A stretch of 42,302 nucleotides of DNA from Pseudomonadota bacterium (GCA_022566735.1 JADFIG010000030.1:1-42302); one strand, 5' to 3'; numbered from the stretch's first letter, positions 15,902 through 26,264 are shown. Made by a program: numbers and translations. The notes: a model not told the origin generated them from the letters alone.

Positions 15902-17008
15902 TCAGGGCGTCCCCATCAGGGCCACCCCCTTGACCTGCGCATGCACGGGCATGCCTTCCCGCAGGTGCAGGGCATCCGCTGAACGCCGGGTCAGGCGGGC
16001 CAGCAGTGCCGGGCCCTGGCCCAGCGCATCGCCTGGCCCCGCCCCCAGCGCGAGGCGCAGCGTGACGGTGTCCGCACCGTCCACGCGGATGCACTCGATG
16101 CGGGCCGGCAGGATGTTGGTGATGCTGCTGTCGGAGGCCCGGCTCAGGGCGATGCTGACATCGCGCGCGAGCACGCGCACCCGCACGTGCTGGCCCACAA
16201 GGGCCTGGCAGCGCCCGACCCACAGCCGCTGGCCGGCCACGTCCAGGCCACTCTGCCCGTAGGCCTCGTCGTGCGCGGCCACCACGGCCTCGATCACCGA
16301 CGCGGCCTCGTCCAGCCCACTCAAGGGCAGATCCAGGCGCGAGAACAACGCACCGGCCGCCCCCGAGGCGCGCACACGGCCCGCCTCCATCAGCACCAGG
16401 TGGTCGGCCAGGCGCGCCGCTTCTTCGAGCGCATGCGTCACGTAGACGATGGGCACCTGGGCCTCGCGGTTGAGCCGCTCCAGAAAGGGCAGGATCTCGG
16501 CCTTGCGCATGGCGTCCAGCGCTGACAAGGGCTCGTCCATCAGCAGCAGCCGGGGGCTGGTGAGCAAGGCACGCGCGATGGCGATGCGCTGGCGCTCGCC
16601 GCCGGACAGCCCTTGCGTGCGCCTGTCGAGCAGGTGCCCGATGCCCAGCAAGTCCACGGCCTCGTCAAAGCCCACCTGCTGAGCCTGGCGGGCGACGCGC
16701 CTGCGGCCGTAGTTCAGGTTGTCCCGCACATCCATGTGCGCAAACAGGCTGGCTTCCTGGAAGACATGGCCGATGGCACGGCGGTGCGTGGGCACGAAGA
16801 CCCGTCGGCTGTCGTCCTGCCAGACCTCGCCATCGAGCTGGACACGGCCTTGCGCGCGCGCCAGCCCGGCCAGGGCCCGCAGCACCGTGGTCTTGCCGCA
16901 GCCCGAGGGCCCCAACAGCACCGTCATGCCGGTGGCCGGCAGGCGCAAGGCCACATCCAGAGAAAAGCCCGCGTAGCGCACGCGCAGCTCGGCGCTCAGC
17001 TCAGCCAT
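15902..17008 (-). CDS. modC: Molybdate ABC transporter ATP-binding protein ModC
   Basis: The protein has 368 residues from ATG 17008, eight bases inside the end of modB. It has Walker A GPSGCGKT (33-40), a Q-loop near 84, signature LSGGERQ (134-140) and Walker B LLLMDEP (154-160). A C-terminal TOBE/Mop domain at about 290-355 has [14 protein letters not shown] and [13 protein letters not shown]. The TOBE domain distinguishes ModC from generic ATPases and may bind oxyanion. ATP hydrolysis powers molybdate import through ModB. It is the last gene of the modEABC run; no terminator is visible in the 25 bases before the convergent reductase gene. Confidence 0.95.
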   Translation of the reverse strand: MAELSAELRVRYAGFSLDVALRLPATGMTVLLGPSGCGKTTVLRALAGLARAQGRVQLDGEVWQDDSRRVFVPTHRRAIGHVFQEASLFAHMDVRDNLNYGRRRVARQAQQVGFDEAVDLLGIGHLLDRRTQGLSGGERQRIAIARALLTSPRLLLMDEPLSALDAMRKAEILPFLERLNREAQVPIVYVTHALEEAARLADHLVLMEAGRVRASGAAGALFSRLDLPLSGLDEAASVIEAVVAAHDEAYGQSGLDVAGQRLWVGRCQALVGQHVRVRVLARDVSIALSRASDSSITNILPARIECIRVDGADTVTLRLALGAGPGDALGQGPALLARLTRRSADALHLREGMPVHAQVKGVALMGTP

Positions 17009-17708
17009 GGCCTGCCCCCCGCACCGGTGAGCCCGCGCCCGACACGCGGCCATTGAGCACGTACAGCACCAGCATCACCAGGAAGCCAAAGGCCACCATG
17101 CCGCCGGCCAGGACCTCGGCCTTGCCGTGGTCCATCGCCTCGACGTGCCCGTACAGCGCCACCGACAGCACGCGCGTCGCACCGGGGATGTTGCCGCCGA
17201 TCATCAGCACCACGCCGAACTCGCCCACCGTGTGCGCGAAGCCCAGCACCGCGGCGGTGAGGAAGCCGGGCCGGGCCAGCGGCAGCGCCACGGTCACGAA
17301 GCGGTCCCAGGGAGAGGCGCGCAAGGTCGCGGCCACCTCCAGGGGACGGGGGCCGATGGCCTCGAAGGCCTGCTGCAAGGGCTGCACGACAAAGGGGAAG
17401 GAATGCATGACCGAGCCCACCGCCAGGCCCCAGAAGGTGAAGGGCAGCAGCCCCCAGCCCAGCCACTGGGTGAACTGGCCCACGGGGCCGTGGGGCCCCA
17501 TCAGCATCAGCAGGTAGAAGCCGATGACCGTGGGCGGCAGGACCAGGGGCAAGGCCACCACGGCGGCGACCACGCCCTTCAGGCGCGAGCGGGTGCGGGC
17601 CAGCCACCAGGCGATGGGCGTGCCCAGCACCAGCAGGCACACGGTCGTCAGGGTGGCCAGGCTGGCCGTCAGGCGCAAGGCCTGCAGGTCATCTGCGTCC
17701 AGCATCAC
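17001..17708 (-). CDS. modB: Molybdate ABC transporter permease ModB
   Basis: The protein has 235 residues and about five or six hydrophobic segments. It has the [17 protein letters not shown] stretch and the permease coupling loop [20 protein letters not shown], followed by [19 protein letters not shown], which is typical of ModB/CysTW-like permeases. It forms the inner-membrane channel, presumably as a homodimer. Its start overlaps the modA stop by four bases (ATGA) and its end overlaps modC by eight, so translation is coupled across the operon. Confidence 0.95.
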   Translation of the reverse strand: MMLDADDLQALRLTASLATLTTVCLLVLGTPIAWWLARTRSRLKGVVAAVVALPLVLPPTVIGFYLLMLMGPHGPVGQFTQWLGWGLLPFTFWGLAVGSVMHSFPFVVQPLQQAFEAIGPRPLEVAATLRASPWDRFVTVALPLARPGFLTAAVLGFAHTVGEFGVVLMIGGNIPGATRVLSVALYGHVEAMDHGKAEVLAGGMVAFGFLVMLVLYVLNGRVSGAGSPVRGAGHG

Positions 17709-18508
17709 AGCGCATAGCCAAAGGTCTTGACGATGAGGCGGGCCTTGTCGCCCTGGAGGAACTTCAGCAGGGCCGCGGCAGCCTCGTTGCCCTCGCCCCT
17801 CTTGAGCAAGGCCGCATCCTGCAGGATGGGGGTGTAGAGCCCGGGCGGCACGACCCAGTGGGAGCCCCCGGCCGGCTTGTCCGGCGGCGCGACCTGCGAC
17901 AGCGCCACGAAGCCGAGCTCGGCATTGCCCGTGGCCACGAACTGGAAGGCCTGCGCGATGTTGTCGCCCTGCACGATCCTGGCCTGCAGCCGCTCGTACA
18001 GGCCCAGGGCCCGGAGCGTCTCGATGCCCGCCGCACCATAGGGCGCCAGCCTGGGGTTGGCCAGCGCCAGGCGGGCAAAGTCACCCTTCTTCAGCACGGC
18101 ACCCTGGTCATCGACGACGCCCGCCTTGGCGCTCCACAGCACCAGCTTGCCCTTGGCGTAGGTGAAGGTCCGGCCCTTCACGGCCAGGCCCTCGTCTTCG
18201 AGCCTCCTGGGGGTCTCCTGGTCGGCCGCGAGCAGCACGTCGAAAGGCGCGCCCTCCCTGATCTGCGTGTGGAACTTGCCGGTCGAGCCCACCGACACCC
18301 GGGTGGTGTGGCCGGTCTGGGCCTGGAAGACCGCGGCGATCTTCTGGAAGGGGCCGGCGAAGTTGGCGGCCACGGCCACCTGGACCTCCGCGGCCCGGGC
18401 CTGGGACAGCGGGACCGACAAGGCGCACAAGGCCCACAAGACCCACCGGGACACCAGGGCCCAGGCCCCGGCACTGCGCGCACCACGGCGACGGACGACA
18501 TGCTTCAT
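17705..18508 (-). CDS. modA: Periplasmic molybdate-binding protein ModA
   Basis: The protein has 267 residues. The signal peptide is Arg-rich at its start, hydrophobic at about 19-34, and probably cleaved after Ala39 or Ala40 (QARAA/EV). The mature protein begins [20 protein letters not shown] and has [20 protein letters not shown] plus [19 protein letters not shown], the oxyanion-binding pattern of Mod[17 protein letters not shown] is also typical. It captures molybdate or tungstate for ModBC. It starts 37 bases after modE ends. Confidence 0.95.
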   Translation of the reverse strand: MKHVVRRRGARSAGAWALVSRWVLWALCALSVPLSQARAAEVQVAVAANFAGPFQKIAAVFQAQTGHTTRVSVGSTGKFHTQIREGAPFDVLLAADQETPRRLEDEGLAVKGRTFTYAKGKLVLWSAKAGVVDDQGAVLKKGDFARLALANPRLAPYGAAGIETLRALGLYERLQARIVQGDNIAQAFQFVATGNAELGFVALSQVAPPDKPAGGSHWVVPPGLYTPILQDAALLKRGEGNEAAAALLKFLQGDKARLIVKTFGYAL

Positions 18509-18545
18509 CTCTCACCCCTCCAGGATCAGCGCGTGGCGGCCGGCC

Positions 18546-19424
18546 TCAGCCCAGCACCGCCAGGATCACGCTGGACGACTTGAACATGGCACACACCCGG
18601 ACGCCCCTGGCCAGCCCCAAGGTGGCGATGGATGCTTGCGTGACCACCGACGTGACCGTCCTGCCCCCGCCCAGCGAGATCACCACCTCGGCATTGACCT
18701 GGCCATCGGTGACCCGCTCGACCGTGCCCCACAGCTGGTTGCGCGCACTCGTGCGCAGGCCCTCGTCGGTCAGCAGCAGCACCGCCGAGGCCTTCACCAG
18801 CGCCACCACGTCCATGCCGATCTCCAGGCCCAGCTGCTCGGCAGAGTCCTGCGTGATCACGGCCACCAGTTCGTGGGCGTCGTCCAGACGGAGGCGGACC
18901 TCGCAGTCCACCTCGCCTTCGCGCAGGCCCGCCACCGTGCAGGCGAACTGGTTGCGCGCGCTGGTGCGCATGCCCATGCGGCGCAGCACCTGCTGGAATG
19001 CGCGCACGTCGCTGGCCTCGACATCGCCCCATTGCGCCATCAGGCGGTCTAGCCCCAGCTGGTACTCGGTCTCCAGCGCGCGGTACAGGCTCACCACCTT
19101 GCGGCCGTGGTCGGTGAGGACGGTGCCGCCGCCACGCCTGCCACCGGTGCTGCGCTCGACCAGGGGCTGGTCGGCCAGGTTGTTCATGGCATCGACCGCG
19201 TCCCAGGCCGCCTTGTACGACAGCGGGACATGCCTGGCCGCCTGCAAGATCGAGCCGTGCTGCGCGATGGCCTCCAGCAGGCGGATGCGCGTGTCGCCAA
19301 GGAAAGCGCCCCGCTCGGTGGACACCTCCAGCTTGCCCACCAGCCTGGGGCCGACGGCCCGGATGGCCGCGGGGGGCCGATCTTGGCGACGATCCGGGCG
19401 AGGGGCGGGGCGGCTGGGACGCAT
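18546..19424 (-). CDS. modE: Molybdate-responsive regulator ModE
   Basis: The protein has 292 residues from ATG 19424; longer frames upstream run back through the operator and terminator and are rejected. A basic, Pro-rich N-terminus (1-25) is followed by the LysR-like winged helix of ModE (about 30-125; LLEAIAQHGSILQAAR, SYKAAWDAVDAMNNLADQPL). Two Mop/TOBE domains follow, each starting RTSARNQ (about 153 and 224), with repeated VTQDS/VTQAS elements that bind molybdate. With molybdate bound, ModE usually represses modABC. Here it is the first gene of the operon, so autoregulation is likely. Confidence 0.93.
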   Translation of the reverse strand: MRPSRPAPRPDRRQDRPPAAIRAVGPRLVGKLEVSTERGAFLGDTRIRLLEAIAQHGSILQAARHVPLSYKAAWDAVDAMNNLADQPLVERSTGGRRGGGTVLTDHGRKVVSLYRALETEYQLGLDRLMAQWGDVEASDVRAFQQVLRRMGMRTSARNQFACTVAGLREGEVDCEVRLRLDDAHELVAVITQDSAEQLGLEIGMDVVALVKASAVLLLTDEGLRTSARNQLWGTVERVTDGQVNAEVVISLGGGRTVTSVVTQASIATLGLARGVRVCAMFKSSSVILAVLG

Positions 19425-19463
19425 CGGGTGACTCGGTTCAGGCGACTCGGTTCCTTGTATGCA

Positions 19464-19478
19464 TGCGTTTATAACGCA
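19464..19478. promoter_or_regulatory. Palindrome upstream of modE, candidate ModE operator
   Basis: TGCGTT-TAT-AACGCA is a perfect inverted repeat with 6-base arms and a 3-base centre, 40 bases upstream of the modE ATG. The CGTTAT/ATAACG core resembles known ModE boxes, although E. coli sites have a longer spacer. The minus-strand -10 candidates (TATAAA within it, or CATACA just after) would overlap it, as expected for repression. Confidence 0.5.
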
Positions 19479-19519
19479 AGGCACAAGCCACGCCGGCCAC
19501 AAACAATGGGGGGAGGATG

Positions 19520-19556
19520 AAAAACGCCGGCCGGTTGCTGTACGCAACGGCCGGCG
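19520..19556 (-). terminator. Terminator of the tRNA-fMet unit
   Basis: Nine-base perfect GC arms (19525-19533 and 19548-19556) extend inward by four more pairs past one bulged base. On the minus strand they are followed by a run of T (19520-19524). The hairpin lies 12 bases after the 3' end of the downstream fMet gene. Confidence 0.88.
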
Positions 19557-19568
19557 AATCTCTGTTGA

Positions 19569-19645
<77 letters not shown>

Positions 19646-19759
19646 CCAGATGCGGTGTTCGATGTCCAGGGCGACCTCACACGAGCGTGTGAAGGCCTCG
19701 ACATCAGGACCCTGGCGCTGGTGTGGCACGGCTGTGCTGAACCAGGATCCCATGTTCTT

Positions 19760-19836
<77 letters not shown>

Positions 19837-19948
19837 GCAGAGACATAAATTATGGCACAACTTTGACAGTTTGGCCAGAAGTCGCACCGAAATCTTCCTG
19901 GGGGGCCCAACGTGGCGAAGACCAGTTCCGCCAGGCACAACCCGGCAA

Positions 19949-19984
19949 AGAAAAAGCCCGCAACGCGCGGGGCGTGCGGGCCTT
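19949..19984 (-). terminator. Terminator of the spc-alpha ribosomal cluster, after rplQ
   Basis: On the minus strand the arms GCCCGCA and TGCGGGC (19975-19981 and 19956-19962) enclose a GC-rich loop, followed by five T and a further T-rich stretch. The hairpin is about 35 bases past the rplQ stop. Confidence 0.82.
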
Positions 19985-20018
19985 GATCGGGCCTTGGGCG
20001 GACCAAGCCGGCTGCAGC

Positions 20019-20414
20019 TTATTCAGCAGCGCCTTCTTCAGCGGCAGCGCCGTCGTGGCTGCGCTCGACCAGCTCCATGTAGGCCATCGGAGCGTTGTCG
20101 CCCACGCGGAAGCCCATCTTCAGGATGCGGGTGTAGCCGCCAGGACGCTTGGCGAACAGCGGGCCCAGCACGTCGAACAGCTTGACCACGTTGTCGCGGT
20201 TGCGCAGGCGGTCGAACGCCAGACGGCGGTTGGCCACGGTCGGGACCTTGGCCAGGGTGATCAGCGGCTCGACGATGCGGCGCAGTTCCTTGGCCTTGGG
20301 CACGGTGGTCTTGATGGCCTCGTGCTCGATCAGCGAGTTGCACATGTTGCGGAACATGGCAGCGCGGTGAGACGAAGTGCGGTTCAGTTTACGGAGTCCG
20401 TTTCCGTGACGCAT
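20019..20414 (-). CDS. rplQ: Ribosomal protein bL17
   Basis: The protein has 131 residues and starts [20 protein letters not shown], the universal bL17 opening. [20 protein letters not shown] and [20 protein letters not shown] follow. A short acidic/Ala tail (AAAEEGAAE) ends it. It binds 23S rRNA near the exit tunnel. It is the last gene of the cluster, 96 bases after rpoA, and is followed by a terminator. Confidence 0.97.
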   Translation of the reverse strand: MRHGNGLRKLNRTSSHRAAMFRNMCNSLIEHEAIKTTVPKAKELRRIVEPLITLAKVPTVANRRLAFDRLRNRDNVVKLFDVLGPLFAKRPGGYTRILKMGFRVGDNAPMAYMELVERSHDGAAAEEGAAE

Positions 20415-20510
20415 GGTGCTTTCCTTTCATTATCAAAACCGACGGCCGTTTCAAGGTACCGCCGGGTGCACCGGATGCCCCGTTGACCGGGTGCATCCAC
20501 TTTCAAAAAA

Positions 20511-21497
20511 TCAACGCTTGTCCAGACCTTGCGGCGGCCAGGCTTCCAGGCGCGAACCCAGGGCCAGACCACGCGACGCCAGCACTTCCTTGATCTCGTT
20601 GAGCGACTTGCGACCCAGGTTCGGGGTCTTGAGCAGCTCGGTCTCGGTGCGCTGGATGAGGTCGCCGATGTAGTAGATGTTCTCGGCCTTCAGGCAGTTG
20701 GCCGAGCGAACGGTGAGTTCGAGCTCGTCCACCGGGCGCAGCAGGATCGGGTCGAAGTGCTGGGCCGACTTGGCGGGCGCGTCGAAGGCGGCGATCTCGG
20801 AGCCTTCCAGTTGCGCGAACACGGCCAGCTGCTCCACCAGGATCTTGGCCGAAGCACGGATCGCTTCCTCGGGCGAAATGGCGCCGTTGGTTTCGATCTC
20901 CATGACCAGCTTGTCCAGGTCGGTGCGCTGTTCCACACGGGCGCTCTCGACCGTGTAGCTCACGCGCTTGACCGGCGAGAACGAAGCGTCCAGCACGATG
21001 CGGCCGATGGCCTTGCTCGACTCTTCGCCATAGCGGCGGATGTTGCCAGGCACGTAGCCGCGGCCCTTTTCCACCTTGATCTGCATGTCCAGCTTCCCGC
21101 CTTGCGACAGGTGGGCGATCACGTGGTTGGGGTTGACGATCTCGATGTCGTGCGGGGTCTGGATGTCGGCGGCCGTGACGGGGCCTTCGCCGTCCTTGCG
21201 CAGCACCAGGGTGACTTCGTCACGGTTGTGCAGACGGAACACCACGCCCTTGAGGTTCAGCATGATGTGAACGACGTCTTCTTGCACGCCATCGATGGCC
21301 GAGTACTCGTGCAGCACGCCAGCGATGGTGACTTCCGTGGGAGCGAAACCGACCATCGACGACAGCAGCACGCGACGCAGCGCGTTGCCGAGGGTGTGGC
21401 CATAGCCGCGCTCGAAGGGTTCGAGCGTGACCTTGGCGCGGTGACCGCCCAGCGGTTCCACCTGGATGGCTTTGGGTTTCAGCAAATTGGTTTGCAT
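20511..21497 (-). CDS. rpoA: RNA polymerase alpha subunit
   Basis: The protein has 328 residues. The N-terminal dimerisation domain (about 1-230) has [20 protein letters not shown] near residue 20 and a later [10 protein letters not shown] linker leads to the C-terminal domain (about 245-315) with [20 protein letters not shown] and [20 protein letters not shown], which contacts UP elements and activators. The N-terminal domain nucleates assembly of beta and beta'. The 166-base gap to rpsD is longer than most in the cluster; I see no clear promoter in it. Confidence 0.98.
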   Translation of the reverse strand: MQTNLLKPKAIQVEPLGGHRAKVTLEPFERGYGHTLGNALRRVLLSSMVGFAPTEVTIAGVLHEYSAIDGVQEDVVHIMLNLKGVVFRLHNRDEVTLVLRKDGEGPVTAADIQTPHDIEIVNPNHVIAHLSQGGKLDMQIKVEKGRGYVPGNIRRYGEESSKAIGRIVLDASFSPVKRVSYTVESARVEQRTDLDKLVMEIETNGAISPEEAIRASAKILVEQLAVFAQLEGSEIAAFDAPAKSAQHFDPILLRPVDELELTVRSANCLKAENIYYIGDLIQRTETELLKTPNLGRKSLNEIKEVLASRGLALGSRLEAWPPQGLDKR

Positions 21498-21663
21498 GAG
21501 GTCTTCCTGTCAATACCCTCGGCTCGTTACACCGATAAGGCTGCTGGACCAACCGGAGCGGCTGCCCCGGCCCTGAAAAAACACATGCCGCCAGGCCCGA
21601 AAGCCGAACGGCACAAGGCCGCGCGCACGACCCGTGGACCGTGCAGCGCAGCCAATGAACGCA

Positions 21664-22287
21664 TCAACGCGAATACAGTTCGACGATCAGCGATTCGTTG
21701 ATGTCGGAGCCGAATTCGTCGCGGTCCGGTGTCTTCTTGAAGACGCCTTCCAGCTTGGCGCCATCGACCGACACCCAACCGGGCAGACCGATGGACTCGG
21801 CCAGCTTGTAGGCTTCCTGCACGCGGACCTGCTTCTTGGCCTTTTCACGCACGGCGACCACGTCGTTGGCCTTGACCAGGTACGACGGGATGTTCACGAC
21901 CTGACCGTTCACGGTCACGCCCTTGTGGCCCACCAGCTGACGGGCTTCGGCGCGGGTCGAGGCAAAGCCCATGCGGTAGACGACGTTGTCCAGGCGCGAT
22001 TCCAGCAGGAACAGCAGGTTCGAGCCGGTGTTGCCCTTGCGGCGCTCGGCTTCGGCGAAGTAGCGACGGAATTGCTTTTCCAGCACGCCGTACATGCGCT
22101 TGACCTTCTGCTTTTCACGCAGTTGCAGACCGAAGTCGGAGGTGCGCGAGCCCGAAGTGCGGCCGTGTTGGCCAGGCTTGGTGTCGAACTTGGCCTTGTC
22201 GCTGATGGGGCGGCGGGCGCTCTTGAGGAACAGGTCGGTGCCTTCGCGGCGGGCCAGTTTGGCCTTGGGTCCGAGGTAACGTGCCAC
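21664..22287 (-). CDS. rpsD: Ribosomal protein uS4
   Basis: The protein has 207 residues. It begins [20 protein letters not shown] and has an S4 RNA-binding domain at about 95-160 ([40 protein letters not shown]). The N-terminal domain carries no CxxC zinc motif, so it is the C-minus form. It nucleates 30S assembly by binding 16S rRNA and in E. coli also represses the alpha operon. An unusually wide gap with its own promoter candidate precedes it. Confidence 0.98.
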   Translation of the reverse strand: MARYLGPKAKLARREGTDLFLKSARRPISDKAKFDTKPGQHGRTSGSRTSDFGLQLREKQKVKRMYGVLEKQFRRYFAEAERRKGNTGSNLLFLLESRLDNVVYRMGFASTRAEARQLVGHKGVTVNGQVVNIPSYLVKANDVVAVREKAKKQVRVQEAYKLAESIGLPGWVSVDGAKLEGVFKKTPDRDEFGSDINESLIVELYSR

Positions 22288-22440
22288 TTTTCGTGTCCTT
22301 GTTTGATCTGACGCCGACCCGTCGGAGGGGGTGCTCGGCGCGAGTCTGGCGAATGCGATCGCTCAGACGGTGGGCTTCAAGAAACAACCAAACCGCCATG
22401 CGACAAAGCACACAGCGGTGAGGTCTTCGGGGAACTTGCC

Positions 22441-22469
22441 ATTGTAGCAAGCATTGGGTGGTTTTTGAA
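22441..22469 (-). promoter_or_regulatory. Candidate internal promoter for rpsD-rpoA-rplQ
   Basis: On the minus strand a TTCAAA -35 (22464-22469), a 17-base spacer and a TACAAT -10 (22441-22446) preceded by TGC make an extended -10. The promoter lies inside the 275-base rpsK-rpsD gap and would give a leader of about 147 bases before rpsD. Confidence 0.6.
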
Positions 22470-22562
22470 GAAGCCCCGTCGGGCCACTCGGAAATCACCA
22501 GGACAGGCCACTGACACCAGCGGCGCTGCCCGTGGCCAGCCCCTCAAGGCCGGCCAGCAAGC

Positions 22563-22967
22563 TCAGATGCGACGACGCTTCTGCGGACGGCAACCGTTGT
22601 GCGGCACCGGGGTCACGTCAGAGATCGAATTGATGCGGATGCCCAGCGAAGCCAGGGCGCGCACGGACGATTCGCGGCCAGGACCGGGGCCCTTGATCTC
22701 GACGTCCAGGTTCTTGATGCCTTGTTCCTGAGCTGCGCGGCCAGCCACTTCGGCAGCCACCTGGGCGGCGAAGGGGGTGGACTTGCGCGAGCCCTTGAAA
22801 CCTTGACCACCGGAAGAGGCCCAGGACAGGGCGTTGCCCTGACGGTCCGTGATGGTGATGATGGTGTTGTTGAACGAGGCGTGCACGTGGGCGATGCCGT
22901 CCGCAATGTTCTTGCGGACCTTCTTGCTCACACGACGGGCGGCGCTGTTCGCAGGTGCTTTTGCCAT
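22563..22967 (-). CDS. rpsK: Ribosomal protein uS11
   Basis: The protein has 134 residues. Hallmarks are [40 protein letters not shown] and the C-terminal [15 protein letters not shown]. It is part of the 30S platform near the mRNA exit. It follows rpsM by 35 bases. After its stop comes the 275-base gap to rpsD, containing only a short weak hairpin and the promoter candidate. Confidence 0.98.
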   Translation of the reverse strand: MAKAPANSAARRVSKKVRKNIADGIAHVHASFNNTIITITDRQGNALSWASSGGQGFKGSRKSTPFAAQVAAEVAGRAAQEQGIKNLDVEIKGPGPGRESSVRALASLGIRINSISDVTPVPHNGCRPQKRRRI

Positions 22968-23002
22968 GATGTATCTCTTTCGAACTCTTCAACCAAGCCG
23001 GA

Positions 23003-23365
23003 TCACTTCTTGCCAGCGATCGCCTTGCGGGGACCCTTGCGAGTGCGGGCGTTGGTGCGGGTGCGCTGACCGCGCATGGGCAGGCCACGGCGATGACGGA
23101 AACCGCGGTAGCAACCCAGGTCCATCAGGCGCTTGATGTTCATCGAGAGTTCGCGACGCAGGTCACCTTCGATGGTGAGCTTGCCCACTTCCTCACGAAT
23201 CTTCTCCAGGTCGGCGTCCGTCAGGTCCTTGACCTTCTTGTCGAAGGCGATGCCTGCGGCCACGCAGATCTTCTGCGCGGTGGTGCGACCGATGCCGTAG
23301 ATCGAAGTCAGACCGATTTCGGTGTGCTTGTGCGGCGGAATGTTGATGCCAGCAATACGTGCCAT
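23003..23365 (-). CDS. rpsM: Ribosomal protein uS13
   Basis: The protein has 120 residues, starting [20 protein letters not shown]. It has [20 protein letters not shown] (helix-hairpin-helix-like) and the basic tail [20 protein letters not shown], which contacts tRNA and 16S rRNA in the 30S head and makes an intersubunit bridge. It follows rpmJ by 41 bases. Confidence 0.98.
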   Translation of the reverse strand: MARIAGINIPPHKHTEIGLTSIYGIGRTTAQKICVAAGIAFDKKVKDLTDADLEKIREEVGKLTIEGDLRRELSMNIKRLMDLGCYRGFRHRRGLPMRGQRTRTNARTRKGPRKAIAGKK

Positions 23366-23406
23366 AAAGTCCTCTGTACGCGTGTGTCGTCGCTACGTCC
23401 GGCCAA

Positions 23407-23520
23407 TCAGCCTTGACGCTGCTTGTGACGCGGGTCGGTGCAGATCACGCGAACCACACCCTTGCGACGGATGATTTTGCAATTGCGGCACATCTTCTTG
23501 ACGGATGCCGAAACTTTCAT
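23407..23520 (-). CDS. rpmJ: Ribosomal protein bL36
   Basis: The protein has 37 residues, read directly as [20 protein letters not shown] followed by [17 protein letters not shown]. Cys11, Cys14, Cys27 and His32 make the zinc ribbon, so this is the zinc-containing form. GGAG lies about seven bases upstream of the ATG. It sits between secY and rpsM as usual, but infA, which often lies between secY and rpmJ, is missing. The 180 bases between rpmJ and secY are too short for infA and show no other gene. Confidence 0.96.
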   Translation of the reverse strand: MKVSASVKKMCRNCKIIRRKGVVRVICTDPRHKQRQG

Positions 23521-23700
23521 GGTCTTCTCCTGAACCGCAGAATGCTCCGCGGAATTTCGCCCACGTTTCCGGGGTCACTTCACCTTCAAGCTCACTTCGC
23601 CCGGAACACGATGCGAGCACGACTCAACCTTTGGAGCGCCTGGCCTGCCTAGACACCCGCTGGTGCCTGCCGGCTTGCCGGACCCTCGGCCGAACTGACA

Positions 23701-25011
23701 TCAGCTCGACTTGAAATTTGCCTTCTTCAGCAGAGAGTCATACTGCTGAGACATGACGTAGGACTGCACCTGGGCCCAGAAGTCCATCGTGACCACCACG
23801 ATGATGAGCAGGGAAGTCCCACCGAAATAGAACGGCACGTTGTACTTGAGCACGAGGAACTCGGGCAGCAGGCACACGGCGGTGATGTATGCGGCGCCGG
23901 CCAGGGTCAGACGGGCGAGGATCTTGTCGATGTAACGCGCGGTCTGGTCACCAGGACGGATGCCAGGAATGAAGGCACCACTCTTCTTGAGATTGTCTGC
24001 GGTCTCGCGGCTATTGAACACCAGAGCCGTGTAGAAGAAGCAGAAGAAGACGATGGCGACGGAATACAGGAGCACGTAGATCGGTTGACCCGGAGACAGC
24101 ATGCTGGCGATGTCCTTGAGCCAGCGCATGCTGTCGCCCGTGGCGAACCAGCCCACGGCGGTGGTCGGCAGCAGGATGATCGACGAGGCGAAGATCGGCG
24201 GGATCACACCGGCCATGTTGATCTTCAGCGGCAGGTGCGACGACTGACCACCATACACGCGGTTGCCGACCTGGCGCTTCGCGTAGTTGACCAGGATCTT
24301 GCGCTGGCCACGCTCGACATAGACCACGAAGAAGGTGACCAGACCGACCAGGGCGACGATGAAGATCGCGGCAGGGATGCTCATGGCACCGGTGCGGATC
24401 AATTCGAACAAGCCACCCATGGCGCCGGGCAGGCCGGCAGCGATGCCGCCGAAGATCAGGATCGAGATGCCATTGCCCAGGCCGCGCTCGGTGATCTGCT
24501 CACCCAGCCACATCAGGAACATCGTGCCGGCGGTCAGGCTGATGACGGTCGTCATGCGGAAGCCGAAGCCGGGGCTGATGACCAGGCCGGCGGTGCCTTC
24601 CAGGGCCACGGCGATGCCGAAGGACTGGAACAGCGCCAGGCCGACGGTGGCGTAGCGTGTGTACTGCGTGATCTTGCGACGGCCGGCTTCGCCCTCTTTC
24701 TTGAGCTGCTCCAGCTGCGGGATCACATAGCCCATCATCTGCATGATGATGGACGAGGAGATGTAGGGCATGATGCCCAGCGCAAACACGGTGAAGCGCG
24801 ACAGCGCGCCGCCCGAGAACATGTTGAACAGACTCAGGATGCCGCCCTGCTGGCCCTTGAACAGCTGCTGCAGCTGGGCAGGGTCGATCCCCGGCACGGG
24901 GATGTGCGCCCCGATGCGGTAGACGACCAGCGCCAGCAGCAGGAAAGTCAGGCGACGCTGGAGGTCGCCGAACTTGCCGCTTTGAGCCAGTTGATTGGGA
25001 GAGGTTGCCAC
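23701..25011 (-). CDS. secY: Preprotein translocase subunit SecY
   Basis: The protein has 436 residues with about ten transmembrane helices, starting [20 protein letters not shown]. It carries the plug and gate region [15 protein letters not shown] near residue 40, then [20 protein letters not shown], the cytosolic loop [17 protein letters not shown], and [20 protein letters not shown]. It forms the protein-conducting channel with SecE and SecG. It follows rplO by 48 bases. Confidence 0.98.
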   Translation of the reverse strand: MATSPNQLAQSGKFGDLQRRLTFLLLALVVYRIGAHIPVPGIDPAQLQQLFKGQQGGILSLFNMFSGGALSRFTVFALGIMPYISSSIIMQMMGYVIPQLEQLKKEGEAGRRKITQYTRYATVGLALFQSFGIAVALEGTAGLVISPGFGFRMTTVISLTAGTMFLMWLGEQITERGLGNGISILIFGGIAAGLPGAMGGLFELIRTGAMSIPAAIFIVALVGLVTFFVVYVERGQRKILVNYAKRQVGNRVYGGQSSHLPLKINMAGVIPPIFASSIILLPTTAVGWFATGDSMRWLKDIASMLSPGQPIYVLLYSVAIVFFCFFYTALVFNSRETADNLKKSGAFIPGIRPGDQTARYIDKILARLTLAGAAYITAVCLLPEFLVLKYNVPFYFGGTSLLIIVVVTMDFWAQVQSYVMSQQYDSLLKKANFKSS

Positions 25012-25059
25012 GCTGAGTCCTGTTCAGGCTTGACGTTCGTGTTTGCTGCTTGTGCCGAC

Positions 25060-25494
25060 TTATTCAGCCAGCGAGCCGCCAGCGGCTTCGATCACGGCCT
25101 TGGCGCCAGCGGTGGCGCCGATGCCCTTGAGAGCGACCTTGGCAGTCAGCTCGCCGGACTTGATGACCTTGACGTTCTTGGCCAGCTGAGGGATCAGGCC
25201 GGCTTGCTTGAGCACCAGGAGGTCCACTTCGGTGGCGCCCAGAGCCTGCAGTTCACTCAGGGTGATCTCGGCGTTGTACTTCAGCAGGTGCGACTTGAAA
25301 CCGCGCTTGGGCAGGCGGCGTTGCAGAGGCATCTGACCGCCTTCGAAGCCCACCTTGTGGTAGCCACCCGAACGCGACTTCTGACCCTTGTGACCGCGAC
25401 CGGCGGTCTTGCCCAGGCCGGAGCCGATGCCACGGCCGACGCGGCGCTTGGCATGCTTGGCACCCGATGCGGGCTTGATGCTATTGAGTTCCAT
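25060..25494 (-). CDS. rplO: Ribosomal protein uL15
   Basis: The protein has 144 residues including Met, from ATG 25494; an earlier in-frame start overlaps rpmD and is rejected. It has [20 protein letters not shown], a [20 protein letters not shown] stretch, [20 protein letters not shown], and a C-terminal [12 protein letters not shown]. It is a late-assembling 50S protein with a long basic N-terminal extension that winds through 23S rRNA. Confidence 0.97.
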   Translation of the reverse strand: MELNSIKPASGAKHAKRRVGRGIGSGLGKTAGRGHKGQKSRSGGYHKVGFEGGQMPLQRRLPKRGFKSHLLKYNAEITLSELQALGATEVDLLVLKQAGLIPQLAKNVKVIKSGELTAKVALKGIGATAGAKAVIEAAGGSLAE

Positions 25495-25519
25495 GGTATT
25501 CCCCAGAGACTGCAGTGGC

Positions 25520-25702
25520 TCAGACCACCACAACCATGTAGCGGACCTTGTTGATCATGCCGCGCACAGCGGGCGTGTCTTCCAGGACAGCGGTGCTGTG
25601 CATGCGACGCAGACCCAGGCCGCGCACGGTGGCGCGGTGATCGGCACGGGTACCGATCGGGCTGCGAACCAACTTGACCGTGACAGTTTTCTTTTCGCTC
25701 AT
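25520..25702 (-). CDS. rpmD: Ribosomal protein uL30
   Basis: The protein has 60 residues from ATG 25702, starting [20 protein letters not shown], then [20 protein letters not shown] and a hydrophobic end [12 protein letters not shown]. The size and pattern are those of bacterial uL30. It lies 16 bases after rpsE and 25 before rplO. Confidence 0.96.
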   Translation of the reverse strand: MSEKKTVTVKLVRSPIGTRADHRATVRGLGLRRMHSTAVLEDTPAVRGMINKVRYMVVVV

Positions 25703-25718
25703 GTCAGCTCTCCTGCGA

Positions 25719-26237
25719 TCAGTTGAAGATGTCTTCAACGGTCAGACCGCGCTTGGCAGCGACTTCGGCCGGGGTGGTGGCCTTGTTCAGGGCGTCGAAG
25801 GTGGCGCGAACCATGTTGTAGGGGTTCGACGAGCCGAGGCTCTTGGCCACGATGTCGGTGATGCCCATGACTTCAAAGACAGCGCGCATCGGGCCGCCGG
25901 CGATGATGCCGGTACCGGCGGGTGCCGGAGCCAGCAGCACCTTGGCTGCGCCGTGTTCGCCGGTCAGGTTGTGGAACACCGAACCGTTCTTCAGAGGCAC
26001 CTTCAGCATGCCGCGACGTGCCTGGTCCATGGCCTTTTGCACGGCCAGCGGCACTTCACGCGCCTTGCCCTTGCCCATGCCGATGCGGCCATCGCCGTCG
26101 CCGACCACGGTCAGTGCTGCGAAGCCCATGATCCGACCGCCCTTGACCACTTTGGTCACGCGGTTCACCTGGATCATCTTCTCGCGCAGACCGTCGTCGC
26201 GACCTTCGTCTGCCACCTTGGGTTGAAACTTAGCCAT
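25719..26237 (-). CDS. rpsE: Ribosomal protein uS5
   Basis: The protein has 172 residues. The double-stranded-RNA-binding-like N-terminal domain has [20 protein letters not shown] and [20 protein letters not shown]. The C-terminal domain has [20 protein letters not shown] and [18 protein letters not shown]. It contributes to decoding accuracy and mRNA unwinding on the 30S. Confidence 0.98.
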   Translation of the reverse strand: MAKFQPKVADEGRDDGLREKMIQVNRVTKVVKGGRIMGFAALTVVGDGDGRIGMGKGKAREVPLAVQKAMDQARRGMLKVPLKNGSVFHNLTGEHGAAKVLLAPAPAGTGIIAGGPMRAVFEVMGITDIVAKSLGSSNPYNMVRATFDALNKATTPAEVAAKRGLTVEDIFN

Positions 26238-26264
26238 TTGAAATTCCTTCCGGTTGCAGACGGC

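Noticed and set aside
19646..19759. Possible third tRNA or small RNA between the two fMet genes
   Set aside because: No cloverleaf or CCA end could be built. Only nested complementary segments are present, so it is reported as a low-interest finding and not as a gene.
22115..22498. Minus-strand frame overlapping the start of rpsD and the rpsK-rpsD gap
   Set aside because: It overlaps rpsD in another frame, is Arg/Cys-rich without recognisable features, and crosses the promoter candidate. It is treated as non-coding.
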